Assembly (NCBI RefSeq): GCF_002443255.2
Contig: NW_019211460.1
Coordinates: 34,729,498-34,793,497, forward strand
Direction: 5' to 3'
Source of the DNA: Varroa destructor
Taxonomy: Eukaryota > Arthropoda > Arachnida > Mesostigmata > Varroidae
DNA length: 64,000 nucleotides
Shown in pieces: positions 12,501 through 24,800 of this stretch; positions within the stretch are counted from its first letter, which is position 1; each line of letters opens with the position of its first letter. A program made the translations under genes and the position numbers. Below the pieces are notes generated by a model, which was not told where the DNA came from, did no database searches, and saw nothing but the letters and a program-made list of their open reading frames with translations.

Positions 12501-15500
12501 GACAATTATACACCAGAAGACAGCTTTACGGCGGACGGTATGCTGAAAAAGTCAGCTCTTGGCTTACTTGAAGACTATAAACTAAGAGAACCGCAGCAGG
12601 CGCCTTTGTTTGCCTCCGTCCAAGTCCCAGAACGGCCTAAACGTATAGAATTGAGGGATGAAAACCTTCTTCCTGCACTCTTGTCAGTAATCGAGTATGT
12701 GCAACAGGAACAAGTAAACGCTATCTGTCGTGAAGTCGCCCTTGAACAGTCTATCAGCTTAATAAACCTAGGGCGTATTGTCGAAACAATAATTTACGAA
12801 GAAGTTCGTAGTGCCGCTAATGAGATCTTTGAGCAAGAGAAGACCGCTGACATTATGCGGCAACGAGCGCTGCAAAGCAAAATTGCACACGATGTATCGA
12901 GTGAGTTGGTGCTAGCATACTCGCGACAATTTTTGCGAGAAATATGCCAAAAAGCTTTGGTAGAAGTCAACTTAGAAGTTGTAGGTGAATTGGCAAGCGA
13001 AAATCAGCAAAGGATCCTGAGTGGATTATTAGCTGACCTTGTATTGGAGGTTGCCAGTCTCGAGTACGAGGCCCAAATTGACGAGAATAATACGCAATTA
13101 GCTGACAATTTCCGAACGATGATTTTATGTAAAAGATCTATCAAAAAATGGAGAAAATGGGTGTGGTTACACAAGGAGATTCGAGATTTTCCAGCTGCTC
13201 CCAATCTCGGACCGATTAAACCATATCCGCACACAGGCAAATCGTATGCAGAGATTCGAGCCGAACAGGTCCGATTGACTGCCATGCGGCTTTTAGCTGG
13301 AATCAAGGAAAAGGCGGATACATTACCATTAAATTTGCCAAATCTATTTAAAAAACGCGTTCGTATTCTTGTAGTCGGCGACGTTCCGAAAGTAATCTCG
13401 GACAAAGTGAAAAGACTATTATGCGTTGACAGCACTGTGTCTTACCAGTCAGGTATACCAGATTCTGTTCAAGGATTCAACGTTATCGTTGTGCTCTCCA
13501 GTGGTTCACCGGCTAACGTGAGTGCGATAGCGGGAGCGGCTCAACGTCTAAAACCAAAGCCGGCTGTTGGAATTTTATGGTGTGCTCACCCTGTACTTCT
13601 CTCCTTGGACGTTGATGAGGAGCTCCTTCAAAGAAACCACGAACCAGTTTGTATACCATTATGCAATTTGCTCAAGAAGCTGTCAAGACGTGTATCAGAA
13701 GAGGTAAGATTGCAGCGGGCGAGTTTGCCCGATTTTATCGACCGCGGCATGGAGTTCTGTCTCCACAAGTTATCAACTCCCTGCAACTATCTACCTGCAG
13801 CTGTTCGTCTCTATAACGAAATCGTGGTGCATTTAGCAGCTGTAGCCACATCATCGGCGCTTCTCCAAATCAACTCGTTAGGTAAGTTCACTGTGTCTAT
13901 TTAAGTATCTCTGTGTATATTTTCTTCGCAAATAGGAATAGAGAACTAACATAAACAGAAGTATATAGCAGATTACTGATGTCTATACTCAACGTTTAAT
14001 ATTTAAATCTTAATATGCTAGATACAGGCGAAACTTAGAAATACTCAAATGTATGAAACTTAGAATTAAAGATGTTTGATTAAAAAGAAAGTATATTAGT
14101 TAAGACACCAATATTTTTGTTTTGTATGCATTGTTGATATATAAAATTACTTCCGGCTTTCATGTTGTGACATTTTGTGTCTGACTGCGGATATTTACAG
14201 ATGACGAAAATGGTTGGAATGGCAAGGCGCAGCTGTGTACCCTTTACAACCGAATAAAGAACCTCGAATTGCCCTTGCCTAAGTCCAATGACCGTGCTGC
14301 TTTCGTTGAAACAGTGCAGCGCGTAAAAGGAATTAGCTTACTCACTACCGCCATTAATATGGCTGACTTTAAGGACGATTTCGTCTTACTCAGAGATATT
14401 CTTGCTCGTTTCAACTATACTCTTGATCGTAAGTTCTAAATGCGCTAATTATGATTTGCGTAACATGCGTTTATCGTATTTTATGTAAGGTACTCTCACT
14501 TAGCTCGAGAATTCAAATTCCTTATGTTAAATCAATACCCATCTGCCTCTTATTATATTGCTCATTTAGTGTTTAGGTAAAGCAATTTTTGGGTCTACTT
14601 CATTTGAACGATACAGATAGAGACACGGGCCTCATTAGATTGGTACTTCTGGTTTTCGGGTTCTTTTAATAAGGAATTATAATTAGGATCTTAGGAAACT
14701 TAATTGAGTAATTCAGGCACCGCGGAAATAAACGATTTTAGCGTCAAAATACAACATCTGGAGAGACTATAGTGTACCTATTTATTGAGGTTAACGAGTA
14801 ATTATAGCCTTCGGATAATTAGTTATTTTTGAAGCTTTTTAGCTTTTTTGAAGGTACGCTACTTGGAAGATGACTTGCGAAACTTTGAGATTCCCGATTT
14901 TTGGTATCGGCGTCCGGTAACTCAAAACTCAAGATCGACAACGCCATTGGAGCAATCGGCGCTGACGGAGTCCGAGTCTGGTCAGGAGGAAGAAGTAGAA
15001 AACTACCGCGATAGGCTTGATGAGACTATTCGAAGTGCGCGTGAAGTACTTCGTCGATCAGAGCTCAGCAATGGCAGAAGGGTTTTAAAAGGCAAGTAAA
15101 TTATATTCACTATGTGACTCGGAAGGTAGCAATGAACGTACACAAAACGAATTGTGAGGCTTTTTTTTAACTGTAGCTGATCACCTTATCAACATGTTTG
15201 ACGTATCCACGCAGTATGGCCTAATAAATTCTTAAGGCACGAGAGTAGAAGATTGAATTTTTAGACCCAAAAAGATAGTCATATTCTTTTAGTCGTCCTT
15301 TCCCTTTTTATACCAGTGACAGGCTTGCGTCGCTTCTAGTGGGAACTCACCTGATTGCACCTTAAGATGGAAATTTGTTGTGGAAAACCCAGCTAGCAGC
15401 GAAGACGACCAATCTGTGCAACAAATAGTTTTCGCAGTTTCTGCAATATGTTCAATTTCCGGCCTAAACTCAAGTGACAAGCTGGCTGTTTATTTAATCT

Positions 15501-16157
15501 ACGGCAATCAGCTTATGCTCAGTTCGTCCATATACAAACGTTCAGGTGAAGGTAAACCGGTGCGGTTCCTGGGAACCGCCATGGTATTTGTGCGTTCATT
15601 AGCATTTATACAACTGCTGATCAAATTTTGATTCTTTGTGTATGGAATAAAAGAAAGCTAGTACGCACTATTCCATTCAGCTCAGAGCTACTGTGTTATT
15701 CTCTCTTCGGCTACAAGCAATAATAACCATAAATACGGTTCAGTCTACTTTCGCAAAATGGAAAATATTTTTTGTATGTAGCGGGCCATAAATAGTTAGC
15801 ATGTATCACATCTGAGATGAATTTGCGCATAAACAAAAAATATTAAAATATTTGTGTCCATTGCTTTGTGTCATTTTCGTTTGCCTCCTGAATTCATTAA
15901 CAGTTTGTGATCTACGTAACTTGAAAAGGCCGTTAGAAACTCAGGACCCTCAGCCAGAGGTGATCCGAAAGAAACGTAGTGATGGCAGCAGCAAGGACCC
16001 CTCAACTAAAATGTCGTCTGCAAACAGCTTGAAGCAACCGCCTACCGGAAGATTGAGTAAACAAACAAAGATTGAGTTAGATCTATTTGAGGTGAAAAGA
16101 GCAATTGAAATGCTTAAAAGTAAAGCTCGTATTAAAAGATTGCTCAGAGATGCCTAA
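9595..16157 (+). CDS. xmas (MCM3AP): GANP/MCM3AP/Xmas-2 type TREX-2 mRNA-export scaffold (5 exons)
   Basis: Scaffold of the nuclear-pore TREX-2 complex, the Sac3 family, which binds PCID2, DSS1, ENY2 and centrin and couples transcription to mRNA export. Exons are 9595-9813, 10056-13881, 14201-14428, 14843-15091 and 15904-16157, 4,776 nt in all (1,591 aa). Residues 1-83 form an RRM-like fold (TTILIKDLPEE, then VQCRSDCTAIVHF). Residues ~84-520 are Ser/Thr-rich with six LFGK and other FG motifs. The SAC3/GANP domain starts at about 547 (GTCTDMCPEKERYQRSQRN) and ends near 868. A helical centrin-binding-like stretch spans ~943-1054. From ~1171 comes the GANP C-terminal domain (RVRILVVGDVPKV). The last intron uses GC (AAAAG|GCAAGT); without it the protein stops at 15098-15100. 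A cassette at 15391-15551 would also stay in frame and cannot be excluded. Confidence 0.9.
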
Positions 16158-19100
16158 ATCATTCTGATCGTTAGTGTACAGGCCATTACTTCATCAAGAT
16201 GAAATCTCTAGTGAATTTTTTTAAACCAACCTTTGTGGGGTTGTAGAGATTATTCGTAAATCCGTGCGGAAAGATAATGTTGTTTGTTATTAAATACTTA
16301 CTGTTGCTAGAAGGAATGTGCTCACAGGCCAATTATCCGACTTCATATTGTTTTCAGTTGAGCACCGGTCTTAACTGTTTTCTATCGTTGAGTCATTATG
16401 GTTTTTTGACCCTAATGAAACAAATTGGACGCATAGGTTAATCAATATGTGTACATACCATAGAATCACACTTCTTACGTTATCGACAATTACGATGTTG
16501 TTTGTCTTTAGTGGATAGCTCACAGAAGTAACATCTGTCTAACGTCTGTAAATATAGAGTTCGTTACTGAAATTAATAGTGGCGAGCACTTGTAGGTGCC
16601 TATCTATCTGTGTCGTTTGTAAGCGAGTCTGATAATGTCTGTGTCTTTCGAGGTTGGGCTCAATGTCAGTTCTCAGTTGCGGAGAAAGGATGTGCAAAAG
16701 GCAACGTTATTATTCAGATAGGTGAAGCCGTACGCCTAACTCTTGTAAGCTAAACATTAGCTGCTGTATATGGATGCCAATATGTAAATTCATTAAACAC
16801 ATACAATAAAATTATAAGTATTATTGAGTATAGATTTGGAAAAATTGAGCTTTGAATATATACATTTCAGGGGAACGTCTCATTTGAAAATACAGAAGTT
16901 TCAGCCCTTTGTAACATAATAGGTTATATATATATATATTATGTAAAGGAAAAATATATTGATGTTAAGCATGAAGGTAACTATATAAATACAATGATAT
17001 GCCAAGGAGGAAGATTTTAATCTTTGTTTGTTTTTAGACTTGGCAACATAGTGTTAAAATAGATAAAAAAAATCTTAAACGCGCTTGATACTAACGGCTG
17101 TCAGTAGGTATGAATAAGGAGAAAGAAAGCTAATGCAGTGGTCATAGTGTTAATGAATTTTATAACAGATAGAAATATAGTATCAATATACAAGAGTAGT
17201 ACGTCAACAACCGTATGGAGACAGCAAAAAATAACCGTAGCTGTTTTTATAGATAGCACATTTTTATACGCTGGATGGTGAAATCCACGACCTCAGTATT
17301 TATGTTAGTGCTTCACACTATTTTATCGATTTATAGCAGTTGCTGCTGGTGTTAAGAGAAGCAAATTCGCGCCTCTTTTAGCCTTACTGTCACATTCCGT
17401 CTTTTCTCTATGGTTCTGTTCATCCGAATTTGCACTAAGATAGTAGCACGACTCAGGACAACATTTTATATACAGGAAAATTGTAATATTTTTGACCGGT
17501 TATTACATTTAGGGTGAATACAGGCACAGCAGAGTTACGTCTGAAAGATGTTTCAGCAACTACTACACTAAGCATATTATGGTCAGGAATAATTATCATC
17601 AAGATTTGTGTCCAAATTTATCAAAATTTGTCTGAAATGAAACCCAGTTACCCAGTAGTTATAACACAGAGCACGATTATTTGGCTCATACGTTATGTAA
17701 CTATTATATTTTTAAGCATAGTGCAAATTTACGACCACGATGAACAAGTTGTTGAACTGAAAATTTTAAAATTATGACGTCCTATATCCTTATAGTTATC
17801 CTTATATATAGAGTAGTGCGGCCTTTTAAACCACAGTCGAGTATCTATCAATGCTCCTTACAACTGAAAAAAAATTTTCTTTGAAACGAAAGTTGACATA
17901 GTAGCCTAAGCTGTATGTGAAGGTATTCGAACCAGCTTAGATGTATCTCTTTTGTAGATAATATTGATGACTCTACTCTTGCATCCGTTCTTACTATATC
18001 AAATCTAGCTATTCAAAATGTCAGTTGATTCTGGCTGCAATGAATCAATTGTTCTATAAGTCAAAATTTCTTCATCGCTCGTAAACACTCGCATTCGGTT
18101 TCCTATCGTTAACGATCCAAATATGTACATGAATATACGTCTGTACAAAGCTTTTCCGTTAGCTGTCAGCTTTTGAGTAAAAATGATTTAAACGTTAACA
18201 GAAGGAATTTCGTGGAAAACATGCTTTGGTTAGGGATATTGTTATGCTTCCTACTCATCATAATTTTTGCCTCAGAACATTGTAGTATTTACCACATTGA
18301 AACGCTTCAGCTGCATATACTCTTCCCAATTAAACTAGCCATAAGAGTAGCTGTAATACTATGTAGAAAAACTATACCGCGCTAGCTTAAAATTAATCAT
18401 CAATAACTTCACCTGACCCTTAGTGAAGCTTGCTCATAACAAGGGTATCTTACTCAAATCAGTATGCCCAGCTTTATTTATTAATTAAGGTACGAGAATC
18501 TTGTTGTTTGTAAATAGGCATCCTATCTCCCTATACCTAATAAAGGTTGCTTCATTTTTAAAAATTCAATGGTATACACGTGCTTTTTCTTATAGATTTT
18601 TTGTCCGGTAGATTCGTTCGTAAATCGATTAAGACACGTCTATCATAGAGCTTAACATTACCGGCTGAGTCTTAGAGATGCTTAGAACATTTTTCTGGAT
18701 AGATTTGACGTAAGCAAAAAAGCTCAAGCCGAAATGATCGAGTTAGTAATCATCGTCTTTTTTCGGAAAGCTGAAAGCTTCAACCGCGGCAGTCTTTTAT
18801 TGGTCGTCTGACACCGCTCCTAAATGAAGTTTCACACAGGGATAAACTAACATTAACTCGAAGAGTTACTGTATATACAGAGTTGGTACCGTACAAGGAA
18901 TATAATTTTGCTTTTTTCGTATTCTTCCGGAGCAAAACTCGAGTGCACCGAGTAATCGCTTATCTGTCCTCATTATAATACTCACAAGTTCACATACGGT
19001 AATGCTCAGGACAGAAGATCACATACAAAATTGCAACTCAATACTAGTTATACAATTGCACAGTGCTTCTCATCACGACAGAAAAGCCAAAGAAATTACT

Positions 19101-20948
19101 ATTTTGATATTTAGAAGACGAATGAGAAGGACGCGTAACAGTGCCTAATTTCTACGGAATCGTGAGTTGCTAAAGATTATCTATTCAGCGTATTAGATAA
19201 ATAACGGAACAATGCTTAGGTATTATTATGATACTCCGCCGATCATGGCAACTATGATACATATTCTCGCAGTAGAGATGGTAGCACAGTTTCCTAGAGT
19301 AGCTTAGAGTAACATGCAGAAGTATTTGTGTACGCTTCACGGACTAATCCCACACTATTTCTTTTACCTTCTAGAGTGTAAAATCAGCATTTTAATAATT
19401 ATTTAGTTTGGTACAAGGTTGCACGTGTTGCTGAAATAGGTATATTTTAAACAAAAGTGACGTTTTGAAGAATCTGTCGCAGCAAACAAAGATTCTGGGA
19501 CTGGCTGTCCAACTCAACCCAAAATATTGAGCAATACATAATTCAGTTCTCGCTTTTATTATCCAAGATATTCAACAACTGTTTATTGAAGTGGTTTATT
19601 TCTTTGTAAAATTTCCCCTGAGATTTTCGACTAAATGTTGATTGTTGTGGTTATGTTTATGTTTTGAATGATGATCTATTCGGCAAGTTTAATTACCGCT
19701 GAAACGCAATGTACTACAGCAATTATTTATAGCTTCGAAGATAAACAAATGAGATTTTTAAGTTTCTGGTATTATAAGTCACAGATATGTGTGTGAATGA
19801 CGAGGCTTCATTCAGAGACAATAACTGAGTAAAGCTAACCTCTAAGAAGCTCCAAATTCAGGAGTTAGGTGGTTGATGTCTACCGTTCGCATTTATAGCT
19901 GTTTTGCCAGACACTCCTTGTTCAGTGGCACCTTCGTCAGTACCATTTAGAACAAACTGATTATTTAATGTAGTGCCGGTTTTTCAGGTTATACAATTAT
20001 CCATTGGGCTAAGCATAATCCATGATTGACTGTAGGCTGACACCGAAGGCAAATAAGAAGATAGTCATGACGATTCTTTTTCTTCTAATTCATTAGTACG
20101 TAGGTATATTGATCTAGCAGAAGTGGACAAACGCCCTAAAAGCAATAGAAGAACCAAGGCGGTATGGCATGGTCATCTAATACTTTGAGCTGACTCAGCA
20201 TCTATTATATAAGCTCAAACGACCTCCAAACGCATAAATTGTCGAAAAAATATTCCTGACCTAATGTTCGTCACGCTCCACAATTAAGTATTTCCTTTAA
20301 AAAGCAAACATCGTTCGTTTATATTATTTAAGCTTTCATGCTTCCCAGGCACATTCGCCATTTCTTGCATTACCCGCGAATCTTAACCCTGATTCCTAAA
20401 TCGTCACACTAAATGTCGAACAGTCATACAGCATATGGCTTATTCGCGAAAACCCCCCTCATACAATTAGAGAGCAATCAAAATCACTCGTCATATTAAT
20501 TGAGATCGTTTAAGGGCGATGTGTGCAAGTCGGAGCCAAGAACGCATACTTTCATTGCACATTAATAATGAACGACGATGTCTTTGTTTTATAGACAATG
20601 TTTAGGAGCCTTGTAAGTGTTCAGTCTAGCACTCCTTACACGATACTTGAAGCCTGATGACAATACATTATTCTATGAAATCATACAGCCATTAGCTTTG
20701 TTATAGCATTAAGATATGTAAACATGTAATTATTTTGCTGGTCGAAATTTATTTCACTCTATTAATTCTATAGAATGTTAGCGAGCACTGCACTGTTAAA
20801 CATTTAGTAATTAGATTTTGAGAGGACGCTATTGTTTGCGAGCACGACTGACAAAGCATTATCCAGTCTATTGACCAAACAACAATAAACAAGCGACGGC
20901 AGCAGCAGGAGTAGGGCCTGTTCGGGCGAATGCCCACTAAGGCAACCG
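16158..20948. other. Long intergenic stretch, no convincing gene
   Basis: A candidate poly(A) signal AATAAA lies at 16805-16810, about 650 bp after the GANP stop. A TA run lies at about 16924-16939. Hydrophobic open frames at 17514-17777 and 18173-18385 have no splice or motif support that I trust. Nothing else is seen. Confidence 0.4.
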
Positions 20949-21865
20949 CTTAACTGGGCCTTGTGGTCCTCTGCTGATGGTTTGTTCTTTAGTGGCGGCC
21001 ATAGCGGCGTTTACTCGGAGAAGTCCAGCGGACAACTCCAGTCGACCGGCAACTGGCGGCGTTTACCAGGCTACCAGGTTAAAAATAGCCTTCCCTTCAA
21101 CCAGCAAAAAGCAATCTTGCCCGGTGGCTATTGCGTTGTTTGGCAAACCAAGCACTGCTTTGCCACACAGACGAGAAAACGGTGAGAACGACGAGTATAA
21201 TTTCTTTGCGTAGCAATAGCAACATTGGTAGCAGCAAACAGGCTAGAGGCTTTAGATCTTGAATGTGGAAGGTAGCACACCGGCGCAACAATCAGCCTCG
21301 ATCGAAGGTGTTTGTCTAGCTCACAGCTTTTATCCAGCAGAGAAACACCAATGGTAGTCGTAATATTAAGACGAGAGTTAACGGCAATCTGTGAGCACCA
21401 GGCGCCTTTGAGAGCACAGCAAGGCCGACCAACGGGTATCTGGAGAACAGAATCGGTTGTCTCGGTGCTGTGGCTCTACGCCGTTCTTTCCGCTGTCCCC
21501 CTTAGGCCGCTGCAATGTTCTTTAGGCCTTGTCACCTAGGTACGCCTATTTGTTCTAGTTTCGCTACCGCGAACGCAATCAGCGATGGTACCACCATCAC
21601 CGCAGCAATAGCTAGTGGAACTGTGGAGTAGTGGATGCGTGTGGTTTATGACGACGACAGGATACCGCAAGACGACAGAATAAAATCCAAGGCCAGAATT
21701 TGTTTCTTGCCACCAAGGTTAACTTGCTGTGAACCAGAACAGAGTGATACGTTCTGTGTGACAGAGAAGCGTTCTTCATTGTTCTTGATACTGAGCCTCA
21801 TTCCGGTGTATCTTCCGTTGTCGTTGTGCTACGTACAGTAGCATTCGGAGTAACATTCGCGCAAA
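20949..21865 (+). other. Probable 5' flank / 5' UTR of the coiled-coil gene
   Basis: Base composition shifts here to a more GC- and CpG-rich sequence than the kilobases on either side, as expected for promoter-proximal or untranslated leader DNA. Short open frames at 20961-21213, 21312-21539 and 21635-21841 are unrelated to each other and look like by-products of that composition. The transcription start cannot be fixed by eye; the shared element at 21434-21470 is one candidate neighbourhood. Confidence 0.35.
21434..21470 (+). promoter_or_regulatory. Shared upstream element, copy 2 (before coiled-coil gene)
   Basis: Partner of the element at 9513-9544, here 396 bp before the start codon. It begins GGGTATCTGGAGAA, has five extra bases (CAGAA), and ends GTTGTCTCGGTGCTG, identical over the last 15 nt. 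Confidence 0.4.
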
Positions 21866-24800
21866 ATGAGCGCGAAGCAGGCCGCGGCGTGCAGTGGCTT
21901 CGTGCCGGGAATGGTACGGCCAACTCGCTGCAAGAGGTGCTTCGGGGATGTTGGCGACCATAAACCCAAGGAGCCAATTATTAGGCGCAGAAGTTTAAAG
22001 GAAGGTGAAGAAGCTAACGGTATTGGAAATGGACCAAAAAGTCGAAGTAATAGCCTCGTTCAAACGCCTGAAGAGAACAACGTTACAGGTTGGTCCTATT
22101 CATTCGGAGTAAAACAGCCACACCTATTTCACTAAATGCCTCAGAGAAGAATTAAATTGGTTTCGATTTATGAAACTGGAATTGTAGGTTCGTCCTATCA
22201 CACGTGCGTTAACATCACAATTCTTTGCGTTATACAAATCGGTAAAAAACGCTGGCCTGTCTATACTTACGATCTCAGTCATTTCAAGGCCACGAAGGTT
22301 TTGATTTGTTCAGACAACTAATAATGAATCATTTGTCGTACATTCAACGCCTGACTGACAAATGCAAACGCATGCATTACCAATAGGGCCACGAAGATCA
22401 GCTGTATACAGTTGCTACTGTCGGTTGTAGAATTGGCTCCCAGGGTTGCTGGACTAGTTTTTCCTCGAGCTCCGATCATAGTGACTAATTAATAGATGCT
22501 ACTAACTAATATGCACACGCGTATTCATTGTAGCTATCCATAGTTCAATTAGGTTTAAAACATGGACGTCAAATTTCGCTGACGTGGGCCATTCTAGTGG
22601 GGACGTACGTGAAGTACAGCTTGAGCCACGGTCTAATGAGTATTTTGTTGTTTAGACAAGTCTAAGTAGAATCAAGAGTTGTGGGGCTGAAAATATACGA
22701 AAGCAGGTAAACGTCATTCAGGCCACAAATAGAGTTAAGAATTGATTTGATCAAATACGTACAAACGTTACTACATCTCCCTTCGTAGAAAACTATTAAT
22801 ATTGTAGGAGCCGAAAGATTCGAACTTCAAGGCAAATATGAACGTTGTTAGATGCAAAAATACAGTAGTGCCTTTGAACAATGTAAATTATATTACTATA
22901 TAGGAGAACCTATGTATAAGAAACAAGATGCAAGAGGATGCTTACAAAATTTTTAATAGAGTTCTGTTTTTCGACAGAACATTTCTACAGAAACATATAG
23001 GATACAGCTTTTTTTGCGCAGATATCCTTAGCGTAGGCGATGCGCACGCTAGTATTTGTCAAATTCTAAAGATTGAAGTGGTCATTTTGTCAGGACTTGC
23101 TTTCTTCTGTATCATTATGATCCAAAGAGAAGTGCACCGTTTCGAAATAGTCCATGCAACGGATTTCATTTCTTCGTTATACACACGCAAGTTGAGGAAT
23201 ACAAAGCTCACAGAAGCGGTTTAACCTGTTCACGGCGGTACCGTTGCGGACGGCGAAAAGGAAATATTATCGCCCAATTGCCCTATATATATATATATAT
23301 ATTTATTATATACATTGTGTATACAAAGGGCGAATCCTATAATAAAAGGTGTATTCATAGCAATATAAACTAATTGCATCTTTCTAGCCATAGATATGCA
23401 TTCCTTCAATGCAACGGGTCGTATTGAAAGTCATTTAAGCGTGCTCCAAACACCCATATCTGAAAAAGGACTCATTTGGATCCATTTCAAATGAGATCTA
23501 AAGAAAAGAGAGTTCGAAAGAAACGACTACGTTTTTGCGTTCATATGTAGCAATGCTTTAGTAGCCGCAATTGTCCAACGCTTTCCACTCGGCACAATGA
23601 CAGAATCCATCTCGCAGGACTGAGTATTAATCTATTGACGGATGTTGTTTAGGTAAAATATACATAATCATGTTTTTTTTTTTTATAAACCTTTTCACGA
23701 AATCACTACCTTCAAATCACGTCCAATCTATTTTCATAGATCTTGTTTCGGTACCTATTAGAAAGATCCATACTAGACCCTTGATGGATTAATGATATTC
23801 CTAGGCAGCTGGATTTTCAACTATTCCACAGATTGTTGAAGGTGTTTGATAGGCAATAAGAAGGCGATAGCCGTGGTAGCGTATTAACCTCTTCATAATT
23901 AGTATCTAGTAAAATTGTCTGCGCGAGTTCGGCTTCCTCGTGTACCAGGCGTTCTTATAACGCGTTTATTACATAAATCGTACATATTTTTACCTATTTG
24001 GCGGTATATAATCGCATGCTTTAGACACTGGAATGAAACGCATTGAAATACTAACTACATATGTATAATTTTTTTTTTATATGCAGACCGCTAAGTCGAG
24101 AGCGAGACTGCTTCCACTTAATAAGAAAGGAACGACTGACAAGTATCTCGTTCATGGAAAGAACTGTTACTGCATACAATGTGTATAGCAGATTGATTAG
24201 CTGATAGGAGACTTGTCAGCATAGATAAGAAGTTAAATAGTATGTCTTCTAATATTCTATAAAATAGGGTTTGTTTGTACCCGTAGTTCAGAACAAAGAC
24301 GGAGTCGTCTTTCTACGGTTAAATAAAAGCTGTTTAGTTTGTTTTTGTCTTAATTCAAATCATCCATATTGGCTTTTCGCACAACTTTTTTCAGTATGGT
24401 AATTCCGGTTTCAAATCAGTTTGTGCAAAAATATCATAACCTGGAAAATCTTGTGTACAAATTTTGTATATGCTGGCACATCATTTAGGAACGTAGTAAA
24501 TCATTTAGGAACGATTGACGAACACAAGCTGAATCGTTTTACCACTATATAAATCGCACGCAGAGTCACTGTTGCTGTTCTAAACGGGCAATATCATTCC
24601 TATTATTACATGCAGTGTACCCGGTGTTTACGCAAAACAGCTGCATAGCACTACTACTCGCACAGAAGAGGTTTCTACTCTTCTATTTAATAGTATCTAT
24701 TTAAAGGAAAACTAATCAACCAGGAATATATATATATATATATATATATAACGTACACTTTTGCTAATATAAAAATAAAACAGCTAAACTTCTGTTGTTT

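Noticed and set aside
15289..15480. Antisense frame in the last GANP intron as a separate gene
   Set aside because: Short, no recognisable family, and overlaps a possible sense cassette exon.
17514..17777. Hydrophobic frame considered as a chemoreceptor fragment
   Set aside because: Only general hydrophobicity supports it. There are no splice sites or conserved receptor motif, and AT-rich DNA easily encodes such peptides.
22815..22880. B-box-like GTTCGAATC on the - strand as a tRNA
   Set aside because: No matching A box, and no cloverleaf could be folded by eye. A similar hit near 17925 fails for the same reason.
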